From NCBI GenBank assembly GCA_014879855.1, contig JACSRH010000082.1, forward strand, positions 1 to 17,380: DNA of 17,380 nucleotides. Reading direction: 5' to 3'. A model generated the notes under the pieces. That model had not been told where the DNA came from and made no database searches. It saw only the letters and a list, made by a program, of their open reading frames with translations. Below, one piece after another: positions 8,601 to 13,655 of this stretch (its first letter is position 1; each line of letters opens with the position of its first letter). The translations under genes and the position numbers were made by a program. This DNA comes from Caldilineaceae bacterium. Lineage in GTDB: Bacteria > Chloroflexota > Anaerolineae > Caldilineales > Caldilineaceae.

Positions 8601-9542
8601 AACTTGCCATCTGTGTTCTGTTTCCACTGCATCGCCAGCCTGCGCGTCGTTCAGAATATCTGCGCCTTGCGGCCAGTAGTCGACTAGCAACCTGCCCACC
8701 ACATTACTTCCAGCCAGGCCGCTTTCGGGTAAGCCGATGAGTTGTCTGGCGGCCTGGTTCAAGTCAAGCACACGATCCTGCGCGTCAAGCACAAACAGGG
8801 CGGCCTGGGCAGAGGCGAAGGGTGATGTGCGCACCGCGGGCCAGACAAACCCAGCGCGCGACCTCAACACCAATCCACTGGCGGCCAAGCCACCGATCGC
8901 CAGGCTCATCTGTAGATTCGTCACCGGTGAAAAGGGAGCAAAGCCCACAATATCGGCAATTCCTGCGACAACGCCCATCACGGTCACGGCAGTTGCGGCG
9001 AGGACCGGTCTGCGATAATAGGCATACGTGTTAAACAACAGGCACAGCAATAAAGTCGCAGAAAGCACCCCGGCGCCGAATGCAAAAATGACAAAAAGCT
9101 TGCCGGCCATTCCAAAATCTCGCGCCAGGCTTATCAGCGCACTGCTGGCTGGCGCATCCTGACCATAAGAAGATGGGGCTGGGCCGTCCTGGAACAGCAC
9201 CAGGCCTACTGTCAGCCCAGCAATGACGCAGATAAGGATCACCCAGCGTAGCCGCAGCCAGGGCAGGCGTCCGGTGTAGGCCAGCACGAAAAACAGCCAA
9301 TAGATGGCCAGCACTAAACTTGCGAGGATGCTGATGCGGAGCCAAAGTATAGCTGAGGGGAGGGGCGCAGCCACCAACAGCCAGGCATAGCTCGCCAGAT
9401 GCACGGCAAGCACTGCCAGCAGGATTCCGCCCCAGACAGCTTTCGTCGTTCGGTGGCTCACCACCAGGCTTAGCCCTGCAGCCATCGAAATGAACGCAGA
9501 AATGGGAAAGAGGATTCGAAAAGCCAGTTCGAACTCGGCCAT
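5691..9542 (-). CDS. Sensor histidine kinase, 7TM-PAS-4xGAF-HisKA_2-HATPase (1283 aa)
   Basis: The first gene of the kinase operon. Residues 1-230 are seven or eight hydrophobic helices resembling the 7TM N-terminal region of histidine kinases. A PAS domain follows (about 240-345), then four GAF-like domains (about 370-545, 555-735, 740-890, 905-1050). GAF1 and GAF2 share a pattern (IIPRRYWP and VIPRHLWP, then a second block around MFP, then GAMVVWG and GVMAVWG). GAF3 and GAF4 share a different one (CYISEWDK and CSISEWDK). A short coiled coil leads to HisKA_2 (EVHHRVKNNLQ at 1074-1084, acceptor His1076) and HATPase_c (N box IVNELVSNAFKHAF at about 1177-1190, G1 box DDGVGLP at 1216-1222). No obvious bilin-binding Cys motif was seen, so the GAFs more likely bind small molecules or act structurally. 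GGGGAG lies 10 nt upstream of the ATG and supports the start. The stop overlaps the next kinase gene (ATGCTGA), giving translational coupling. Confidence 0.92.
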   Translation of the reverse strand: MAEFELAFRILFPISAFISMAAGLSLVVSHRTTKAVWGGILLAVLAVHLASYAWLLVAAPLPSAILWLRISILASLVLAIYWLFFVLAYTGRLPWLRLRWVILICVIAGLTVGLVLFQDGPAPSSYGQDAPASSALISLARDFGMAGKLFVIFAFGAGVLSATLLLCLLFNTYAYYRRPVLAATAVTVMGVVAGIADIVGFAPFSPVTNLQMSLAIGGLAASGLVLRSRAGFVWPAVRTSPFASAQAALFVLDAQDRVLDLNQAARQLIGLPESGLAGSNVVGRLLVDYWPQGADILNDAQAGDAVETEHRWQVAGVEQSFTVKTTPLCNVVQERIGRVAAVYPVSGREDVEQDLRRHLRELERTNHLVTILSAVAARLVDTSDPQQVLEALGAEMRRIDLNCAVVTIDPSGQEAKIVYLPYSPRTLALLERLTGVGANNYIIPRRYWPGDRVLREKAPIWYHNPKQILRKMFPQIPDIVIDRIFPILRINPIGQICILPLISRQRVIGAMVVWGADLQPADGQILTVFASQVSSILKNALVYEHEIHRANELAHANALIVALSRVAARLDTSSNFDEIVDTFGQELKKMGLDCMVGALTDSKQALSIRYVSVNQEVIHWAEKMTGHTLSDLVIPRHLWPTEVVVTERTAYWEPNLMRGTLNMFPIFPKHLHEAALKMAGIHLDDPLCYLPLATEDEVIGVMAVWGTNLKSSDTPALTVFASQLATAIVNAQLYQQEARRGRELGLLLDASQATAATSNLDQALLTLATQLVAFSGFESCYISEWDKAANSIWARVNHSRIRWKQEKRAFYRLRDYPRTEEVLRTGVPLILQGDFEAEEKRWMAELGRTGVIILPLQVQGKSIALVEVATTKREHLFDSHDLQQCVAILAGAAAWISDPVASHNPADLFRLEDELKQAIGAEVCSISEWDKKARVVLTLAVSTDITWKRGQGLSYTPDQDIIWSLVLNQAEDTAFVRSTQKKKVTVGADATTAMFAESVIAFPLKVGAERIGLVELHDYNHKIHLTPDQITFLRTVADKASYSIQNARYLQETEERLGEKTALLREKETLLKEVHHRVKNNLQVIASMLNLQALQAGDAQIAEALRESQNRVRTMSLIHEKLYQSMDQARVDFAAYLRSLAISLAQSYREMSKQVLIQVDAQELSLDIETAIPCGLIVNELVSNAFKHAFPNERSGQIRIAVAVHDCTRVQLRISDDGVGLPVNFDFHNSPSLGLQLVNSLVNQIDGLIHIEMKGGAHFTVEFAAQSTNYEHKLSGDGRATPC

Positions 9543-9625
9543 TCTTCATTATCTCCCCAAACCGATGGCAATGCGGGATCGCGCAAAGGTAGGCGGTGGA
9601 TGCAGATAATTGGAAGCAGGTTCCA

Positions 9626-9663
9626 GAATCGTCTAAAATCGCAGAGGTTCGCTTAGACGATTC
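9626..9663. promoter_or_regulatory. Perfect 11-bp inverted repeat (candidate operator or hairpin)
   Basis: GAATCGTCTAA (9626-9636) and its exact reverse complement TTAGACGATTC (9653-9663) are separated by 16 bp. The arm-centre spacing of 27 bp is about two and a half helical turns. As DNA it could be an operator for a dimeric or tetrameric regulator; as RNA it would fold into an 11-bp stem in the leader of the kinase mRNA. There is no T-run after either arm, which argues against a classic terminator. It is 84 to 121 bp upstream of the kinase start and about 80 bp upstream of the candidate rightward promoter. Confidence 0.5.
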
Positions 9664-9743
9664 CATTATCGCGCTATCTCTCTGCTTATATCAATACCCA
9701 ATCGCGAGATCGCGAGACAAGGTCTACTTCCTTTTGGCCGAAG

Positions 9744-9772
9744 CTGGCAAATCTCGTCAAAACAGGTATGAT
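9744..9772 (+). promoter_or_regulatory. Candidate sigma-70-type promoter for the lipoprotein gene
   Basis: CTGGCA (-35-like, weak, 9744-9749) and TATGAT (-10-like, good, 9767-9772) are 17 bp apart. The -10 lies about 72 nt upstream of the lipoprotein start. This is pattern matching only. Confidence 0.3.
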
Positions 9773-9844
9773 ACGTCTCAAACTGTACGGGGGCTGGCAC
9801 AGCTTTCACAGATGAAAAATCTGCTGACGATGCGAAGGTGCGAG

Positions 9845-10795
9845 ATGAAGCAATTCTTGTTGAGCATCCTGTGTTGTTTCACAGCGGCCTGGATCGTTGG
9901 CTGCGCGCCGATCCAGCGTGCGCCGGCCGCGGAGGAAGGAAGCGCATCCGCGGCTGTCGATTGCACGCTGCAGGCGGTGGGCGCGGTGACGGGCGTGGTG
10001 GAAGTCGCCGGGGAGAAAGGCGGCAATGGCGCTTTTGCCACCTTCATCTACGATGGCTCGCCAGTGCAGACAGTCAGGATTCGTAACGGCAGCTTTACAG
10101 CGCCGGTGCTGGCCATCGCGTGCGGCGACGCGCTGCACTATCTCGGTTTCCAACTGACCGTCGGCGAGTGGCGGCGTTTCATCCAGCCACAACAGCCAGA
10201 CCTGGCGGTAACGGTCGAGCTGACCGTAGCGCCGTGGGTGGTTGAGGAGGCAGCGGAGAAACAGGTGGTGCTTGGCGAGATCTCCGGGCGGATCACAGAG
10301 GAGGGCGATCCCGCGCCTGACGGGACCACAGTGCGAGTTGTCATCGCCGGCAGTGGTCTGGAGCAGACAGTGCACACGCAAGACGGCCGCTACCACGCCA
10401 CGACAGTGGGTGTGCAGGAGGGGAAGACGGAACACTACTTTCCCATCGTCATCGAGGTGAACGGTGCAGCACAGAACTTTGCGCCGTCCGTGCGCCAGAG
10501 CGTACTGGAGATTGAGCTGGCCGCGCAGCAGGCCGTCTGGTGCTTTGATGTCGTGGAGGATGAAAGCGGCGCGCGCCATGTCTTTGGCCATCCGCCCGGC
10601 ATGCAGGCGTCCGGCGTCGCGGCCTCTGTCGGAGGGACAGCGGGCGAGCCGCGCTGCTTTGCGCGCTGGGCTGACGCCGCGGCCTATATCACCGAGGGCG
10701 CGGTGCTCCTGCCCGATGATGCCACGGAGGAGGATTACGTGCGCGAGACGGATTGGTTTTTCCGTGCAGGTGTGACGCCCGCGGCTGCGCCATAG
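9845..10795 (+). CDS. Secreted lipoprotein with two related beta-type domains, function unknown
   Basis: The start at 9845 is chosen because MKQFLLSILCCFTAAWIVGC is a textbook lipoprotein signal peptide (lipobox IVGC, lipidated Cys20) and GAAGG sits just upstream. The frame is open 249 bases further 5', but that stretch has no protein character. The mature protein is about 297 residues. Two segments look like copies of one beta-sandwich domain: about 44-128 (starting GAVTGVVEVAGE) and about 143-226 (starting GEISGRITEEGD). Each has a G-x-I/V-x-G opening, a middle strand followed by QTV, a DG/NG turn, and a final alternating hydrophobic strand. This resembles carboxypeptidase-regulatory-like or transthyretin-type folds, but I do not recognise the family. 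The C-terminal part (about 230-316) has Trp- and Cys-containing segments and an acidic stretch. It is probably anchored on the outer face of the cytoplasmic membrane. The CoxE-like gene begins 33 bp downstream, so the two may be co-transcribed. Confidence 0.8.
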   Translation: MKQFLLSILCCFTAAWIVGCAPIQRAPAAEEGSASAAVDCTLQAVGAVTGVVEVAGEKGGNGAFATFIYDGSPVQTVRIRNGSFTAPVLAIACGDALHYLGFQLTVGEWRRFIQPQQPDLAVTVELTVAPWVVEEAAEKQVVLGEISGRITEEGDPAPDGTTVRVVIAGSGLEQTVHTQDGRYHATTVGVQEGKTEHYFPIVIEVNGAAQNFAPSVRQSVLEIELAAQQAVWCFDVVEDESGARHVFGHPPGMQASGVAASVGGTAGEPRCFARWADAAAYITEGAVLLPDDATEEDYVRETDWFFRAGVTPAAAP

Positions 10796-10828
10796 GCATG
10801 GGTTTGCACGACATAGACAGGTGTTAGG

Positions 10829-11956
10829 ATGAGCGAGCCTGACGGCGCGTTGCTGCGCCAGTGCGTGGTTTTTTGCCGGCTGCTGCGCAATGCCGGCCTG
10901 CCCGTAACGCCCGCGCACGCCGTCGAGCTGGCGCAGGCATTGGCCTTCGTCGACATCGGCGTCCGGGAGGAGTTTCGTTGGTGCGCACAGGCAATTCTTG
11001 TGAGCCGGCCGGAGCAGCGCGCCCTGTTCGACCAGCTTTTTGACAGCTTCTGGCGCGCGCGTGAGGAAGGCGTCGCCTTGCCGCTGCGCCCATCGACGCG
11101 GCTGCGCTCTCTGTACGAACCGGTCGGCTTGGGAGATCAGAATCTCCTCGATGCGCCGGCGTCAGACGAAACCCGCGTCGACCGCACAGCCACGTACAGC
11201 GCGGCCGAAGTGCTGCGCCACAAAGATTTCGCCGCGCTCGACCCTGATGAGCGCGCCGCAGTGGATCGTTTGATTGCCCGAATGCGCTGGCAGATGTCGC
11301 TGCGCCGCAGTCGCCGCTTCCTCAGCCATGACGCCGGTCGCCTGGTCGATCTGCGCCGCACGCTGCACAATTGTCTGCGGCGCGGCGGTGAGGCGCTGAC
11401 CCTCGCACGCCGGCAGCCCAAGCACAAGCCGCGGCCGCTCGTCGTGTTGTGTGACGTAAGCGGATCGATGCAACGCTACAGTCGCGTGTTGCTCCAGTTT
11501 CTCTATGCGGTGAGCCGGCAGCCGCGGCGCGTCGAGGTGTTTGTCTTCAGCACGCGCCTGTCGCGCATCACCTGGCAGTTGCGCGACCGCGCAGTCGGCG
11601 CGGCGCTCGACAAGGCCGTCGCAAGCGTCACCGACTGGGGCGGCGGCACGCGCATCGGCGCGGCCCTGCACTGCTTCAACCAGCGGTGGGCGCCGCGCGT
11701 GCTGCGCCAGAGTGCAGTTGTGCTGCTGGTGAGCGACGGCTGGGAACGGGGCGACGCCGCGCCACTGGCGCGCGAAATGGCGCGGCTGCAACGCCACACG
11801 CACCGGCTGATTTGGCTCAACCCGCTGTTGGGCGCGCCGGGCTATCAACCGTCCGTGCGCGGGATGCAGGCGGCGCTGCCGCACCTCGACGACTTCCTGC
11901 CCGTGCACAATCTGGCAAGTCTCGAGCAGCTTGCGAGCATTTTGAGGGATATTTGA
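10829..11956 (+). CDS. CoxE-like VWA domain protein
   Basis: A 375-residue cytoplasmic protein of the VWA/CoxE-like family. The N-terminal half is helical and Arg-rich. The C-terminal half (about 200-375) is a von Willebrand A domain: LVVLCDVSGSM at 204-214 gives the DxSxS MIDAS motif (Asp209, Ser211, Ser213), GGGTRIG at 271-277 gives the MIDAS Thr274, and LVSDGWERGD at 300-309 gives the third MIDAS element (Asp303). In CO-dehydrogenase (cox) clusters, CoxE works with the AAA+ ATPase CoxD to mature the molybdenum-copper active site, and similar pairs serve other MoxR-type systems. No MoxR/CoxD gene is present in this window, although XdhC genes follow about 1.4 kb downstream. The start at 10829 gives the usual family N-terminus (LLRNAGLPVTP). 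A weak CAGG-type ribosome site precedes it. The family is well supported; the substrate is unknown. Confidence 0.88.
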   Translation: MSEPDGALLRQCVVFCRLLRNAGLPVTPAHAVELAQALAFVDIGVREEFRWCAQAILVSRPEQRALFDQLFDSFWRAREEGVALPLRPSTRLRSLYEPVGLGDQNLLDAPASDETRVDRTATYSAAEVLRHKDFAALDPDERAAVDRLIARMRWQMSLRRSRRFLSHDAGRLVDLRRTLHNCLRRGGEALTLARRQPKHKPRPLVVLCDVSGSMQRYSRVLLQFLYAVSRQPRRVEVFVFSTRLSRITWQLRDRAVGAALDKAVASVTDWGGGTRIGAALHCFNQRWAPRVLRQSAVVLLVSDGWERGDAAPLAREMARLQRHTHRLIWLNPLLGAPGYQPSVRGMQAALPHLDDFLPVHNLASLEQLASILRDI

Positions 11957-11973
11957 GTACAATACAGCCTAAA

Positions 11974-12053
11974 TCTCACGCAGGAGCCATAAAGTCACCA
12001 AGAACACAAAGAGCGCCCTCTTCAACCTTGTGACTTTGCGTCTTTGTGTGAGA
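11974..12053. repeat. Nested imperfect palindrome of about 80 bp (candidate dispersed repeat or terminator)
   Basis: Three sets of inverted arms share nearly the same centre (about 12014): TCTCAC/GTGAGA (11974-11979, 12048-12053), AAAGTCAcCAAG/CTTGTGACTTT (11991-12002, 12027-12037, one unpaired base), and AAGAG/CTCTT (12009-12013, 12018-12022, 4-nt loop). It lies right after the CoxE-like gene and before the DUF1653 gene. It could fold as a long hairpin in the transcript. The CACAAAG/CTTTGTG wording resembles intergenic repeat families found in many environmental genomes, but copy number cannot be judged from one window. Confidence 0.55.
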
Positions 12054-12079
12054 CAAAATCGGGAACGACTGACTCTACT

Positions 12080-12106
12080 TTCTCTGGGTTCTCTGCGTTC
12101 TTTGCG
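12080..12106. repeat. Three near-identical 9-bp tandem units
   Basis: ttctctggg, ttctctgcg and ttctttgcg follow each other directly in the 201-bp gap before the DUF1653 gene, 26 bp after the nested palindrome. Together with that palindrome they fill most of the gap. Confidence 0.5.
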
Positions 12107-12157
12107 GCTAATCGCCCTTTTCACAATGAAGTCTACAGGAATTTTCGAAGGAACTGG

Positions 12158-13297
12158 ATGAAGACGACGCCTGGCCGCTACCGGCATTTCAAAGGTCGAG
12201 AATATGAAGTTCTGGGTGTGGCGCGGCATAGCGAAAGTGACGAGGCGCTGGTCGTCTACCGGCCTTTGTACGGCAGCTATCGCCTCATGGTCAGGCCGCA
12301 GATGATGTTCTTGGAAAAGGTCGAACGTGACGGCGTCTCCATGCCGCGCTTTGCCTATTTAGGCCCCACGCTCATGAAAAAGCTCAGCCCGCACCAATGG
12401 CAAGCCGCGCGTGACTATCTGCTGCACGCGGCGCGGCCGCTCGAGGCCGCGCGCTTTCGCTTCCATTTAGAGCGTGGCTCGGCCGGAGAGGTGCTGGCGG
12501 CATTGTCCGCGTTCAGGAATGATGACGGCGGCTTTGGCCGCGCCCTGGAGCCGGACGTGCGCACGCCTGCCTCTTCGGCGCTGGCGACCAGCGTCGCGCT
12601 CCAGATTATGCAGGAAGTGAGCGCGCCCGCCAGCCATCCGCTGGTGCAAGACGCGCTGACCTATCTGCTTGCCTCCTATGACTCGGCAACGCAGCGCTGG
12701 TATATCATCCCACCTGAAGCGGAAAGCGCGCCGCGTGCATTCTGGTGGATGGCCGATGGGCTGGAGGAGCGCTTCAGCCGCTTCTGGCTCAATCCGCGCG
12801 CCGAACTGTTAGGCGCGCTGTGGCGATTTGCTGGCCCGGAACGCATTCCCTGGTTGCGCACTGTCACCGAGACCGTCGTGCAACAGATCGTGCAGCACAC
12901 CGAACCGCTCGCAGGCAACGACCTGCTCTGCGTACTGCGCCTGGCGGAGACGCCACAACTGCCGGAAGCGCTGGTCGCGCGTCTTCAACCGCGCGCGCAG
13001 CACGATGTAGCCGTCTCTGTGGTCACAGCCCCCGCACGCTGGGGCGAATATGGGCTGCGGCCGCTGGAAGTTGCGCCCGCGCCAGACGCGCCGTATGCCA
13101 CAATTTTTCCTGAAGCCCTTCAGGCCAATCTGGATTATCTGCTGGAAAGCCAAGGGGCTGACGGCGCCTGGCAGCCGTCATGGTCGTGGGAGGCGCTCGA
13201 CCCCGGGGCTTGGCGCCAGGCGGAGCGTGAATGGAAGGGCGTGGTGACGCTCGATGCACTGCGTGCACTGGAGGCGTGGGGACGAGTGGCGCGGTAG
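12158..13297 (+). CDS. DUF1653 domain fused to an alpha/alpha-toroid (prenyltransferase/squalene-oxidase-like) domain
   Basis: Two unrelated modules are joined in 379 residues. Residues 1-68 are a DUF1653 domain, normally a stand-alone protein of about 70 residues: GRYRHFKGREYEVLGVARHS, then LVVYRPLYGS, VRPQMMF and PRFAYL. Residues 75-379 resemble the alpha/alpha-toroid fold of prenyltransferase and squalene-oxidase repeat proteins. They include AALSAFRNDDGGFGRALEPD (about 114-133), repeated helical pairs, and a final QGADGAWQPSWSW (about 332-344) with an aromatic tail. The cyclase DCTAE/DxDD catalytic motif is not apparent, so cyclase activity is doubtful. The start at 12158 is chosen because GAAGGA lies 5 nt upstream and DUF1653 homology begins a few residues later; an open extension to 12044 crosses repeat-rich DNA. 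The XdhC gene starts 23 bp after its stop, which suggests an operon. Both domains are recognisable; the function of the fusion is unknown. Confidence 0.82.
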   Translation: MKTTPGRYRHFKGREYEVLGVARHSESDEALVVYRPLYGSYRLMVRPQMMFLEKVERDGVSMPRFAYLGPTLMKKLSPHQWQAARDYLLHAARPLEAARFRFHLERGSAGEVLAALSAFRNDDGGFGRALEPDVRTPASSALATSVALQIMQEVSAPASHPLVQDALTYLLASYDSATQRWYIIPPEAESAPRAFWWMADGLEERFSRFWLNPRAELLGALWRFAGPERIPWLRTVTETVVQQIVQHTEPLAGNDLLCVLRLAETPQLPEALVARLQPRAQHDVAVSVVTAPARWGEYGLRPLEVAPAPDAPYATIFPEALQANLDYLLESQGADGAWQPSWSWEALDPGAWRQAEREWKGVVTLDALRALEAWGRVAR

Positions 13298-13320
13298 GGA
13301 GAGATAGAGAGGAAAGATGA

Positions 13321-13629
13321 ATGCGCGAACTGCTTTCCATCATTGACCGCTGGCGCAGCGAACACAAACGCGTGGCGCTGGCGACGGTTGTCCGTCTGTA
13401 TGGCTCGGCGCCGCTGCCGCTTGGCTCGAAGATGGCGGTCTCCTCCGCGGGTGACATGGCCGGCTCGGTGAGCGGCGGCTGCGTCGAGGGCGCGGTGGTG
13501 CAGGAGGCGCTGGCGGTGCTGGCGGCGGGACAGCCTAAGCTGCTCACCTATGGCATCGCCGACGAGCTGGCGCAGAGCGTCGGGCTGGCGTGCGGCGGCA
13601 CGATCGAGGTCTTTGTAGAGCCGATCTAA
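13321..13629 (+). CDS. xdhC: XdhC/CoxI-family protein, N-terminal domain only
   Basis: A 102-residue stand-alone XdhC_CoxI domain. The family signatures are present: RLYGSAPLPLGSKMAV (about 25-40), GSVSGGCVEGAVV (about 48-60, Cys54) and GLACGGTIEVFVE (about 88-100, Cys91). XdhC proteins bind molybdenum cofactor, help its sulfuration and insert it into xanthine-dehydrogenase-type molybdenum hydroxylases. Full-length XdhC carries this domain followed by a Rossmann domain; here the two lie on separate proteins, with the partner starting 26 bp downstream. The division looks native rather than broken: this protein ends cleanly after its domain, and the next gene has its own ribosome binding site and start. 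AGAGG lies 8 nt upstream of this ATG. It is probably co-transcribed with the DUF1653 fusion gene 23 bp upstream. Confidence 0.88.
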   Translation: MRELLSIIDRWRSEHKRVALATVVRLYGSAPLPLGSKMAVSSAGDMAGSVSGGCVEGAVVQEALAVLAAGQPKLLTYGIADELAQSVGLACGGTIEVFVEPI

Positions 13630-13655
13630 CCTCTGTAGCAATCATCGAGGCGCCT

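Larger units (their letters stand above)
9543..9844. other. Divergent intergenic regulatory region (302 bp)
   Basis: This region separates the leftward kinase operon from the rightward lipoprotein gene, so it must hold promoters for both. It is less GC-rich than the flanking genes. Seen in it are a GGGGAG ribosome binding site for the kinase operon (9553-9558, - strand), a perfect 11-bp inverted repeat (9626-9663), a tandem repeat of atcgcgag (9701-9716), and a possible rightward promoter (9744-9772). No convincing leftward -35/-10 pair was found. Reading frames crossing it have no recognisable protein character. Confidence 0.7.

Noticed and set aside
9031..9666. 211-residue - strand frame extending upstream of the large kinase gene
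   Set aside because: It overlaps the 7TM region of the kinase in another frame, shows no membrane-helix pattern of its own, and crosses the inverted repeat in the intergenic region.
9596..9844. N-terminal extension of the lipoprotein frame
   Set aside because: The extension would bury the signal peptide 83 residues inside the protein; the sequence lacks protein character and contains likely promoter elements.
9806..10918. 370-residue open frame on the - strand
   Set aside because: It lies opposite the lipoprotein gene, is rich in Arg, His and Cys without domain motifs, and is explained by GC-rich antisense coding. The + strand frame has a clear signal peptide.
12044..12157. Longer N-terminus for the DUF1653 fusion protein
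   Set aside because: It would be translated from the 9-bp repeats and part of the palindrome, and a good ribosome site directly precedes the DUF1653 start at 12158.
12158..13297. Functional terpene cyclase or prenyltransferase
   Set aside because: Only the toroid-like repeat pattern is visible; no DxDD or aspartate-rich catalytic motif was found, so an enzymatic call is not supported.
13590..13655. GTG start at 13590 for the second XdhC gene
   Set aside because: It would overlap the first XdhC gene by 40 bases and add unconserved residues; GAGG before the GTG at 13656 fits better.
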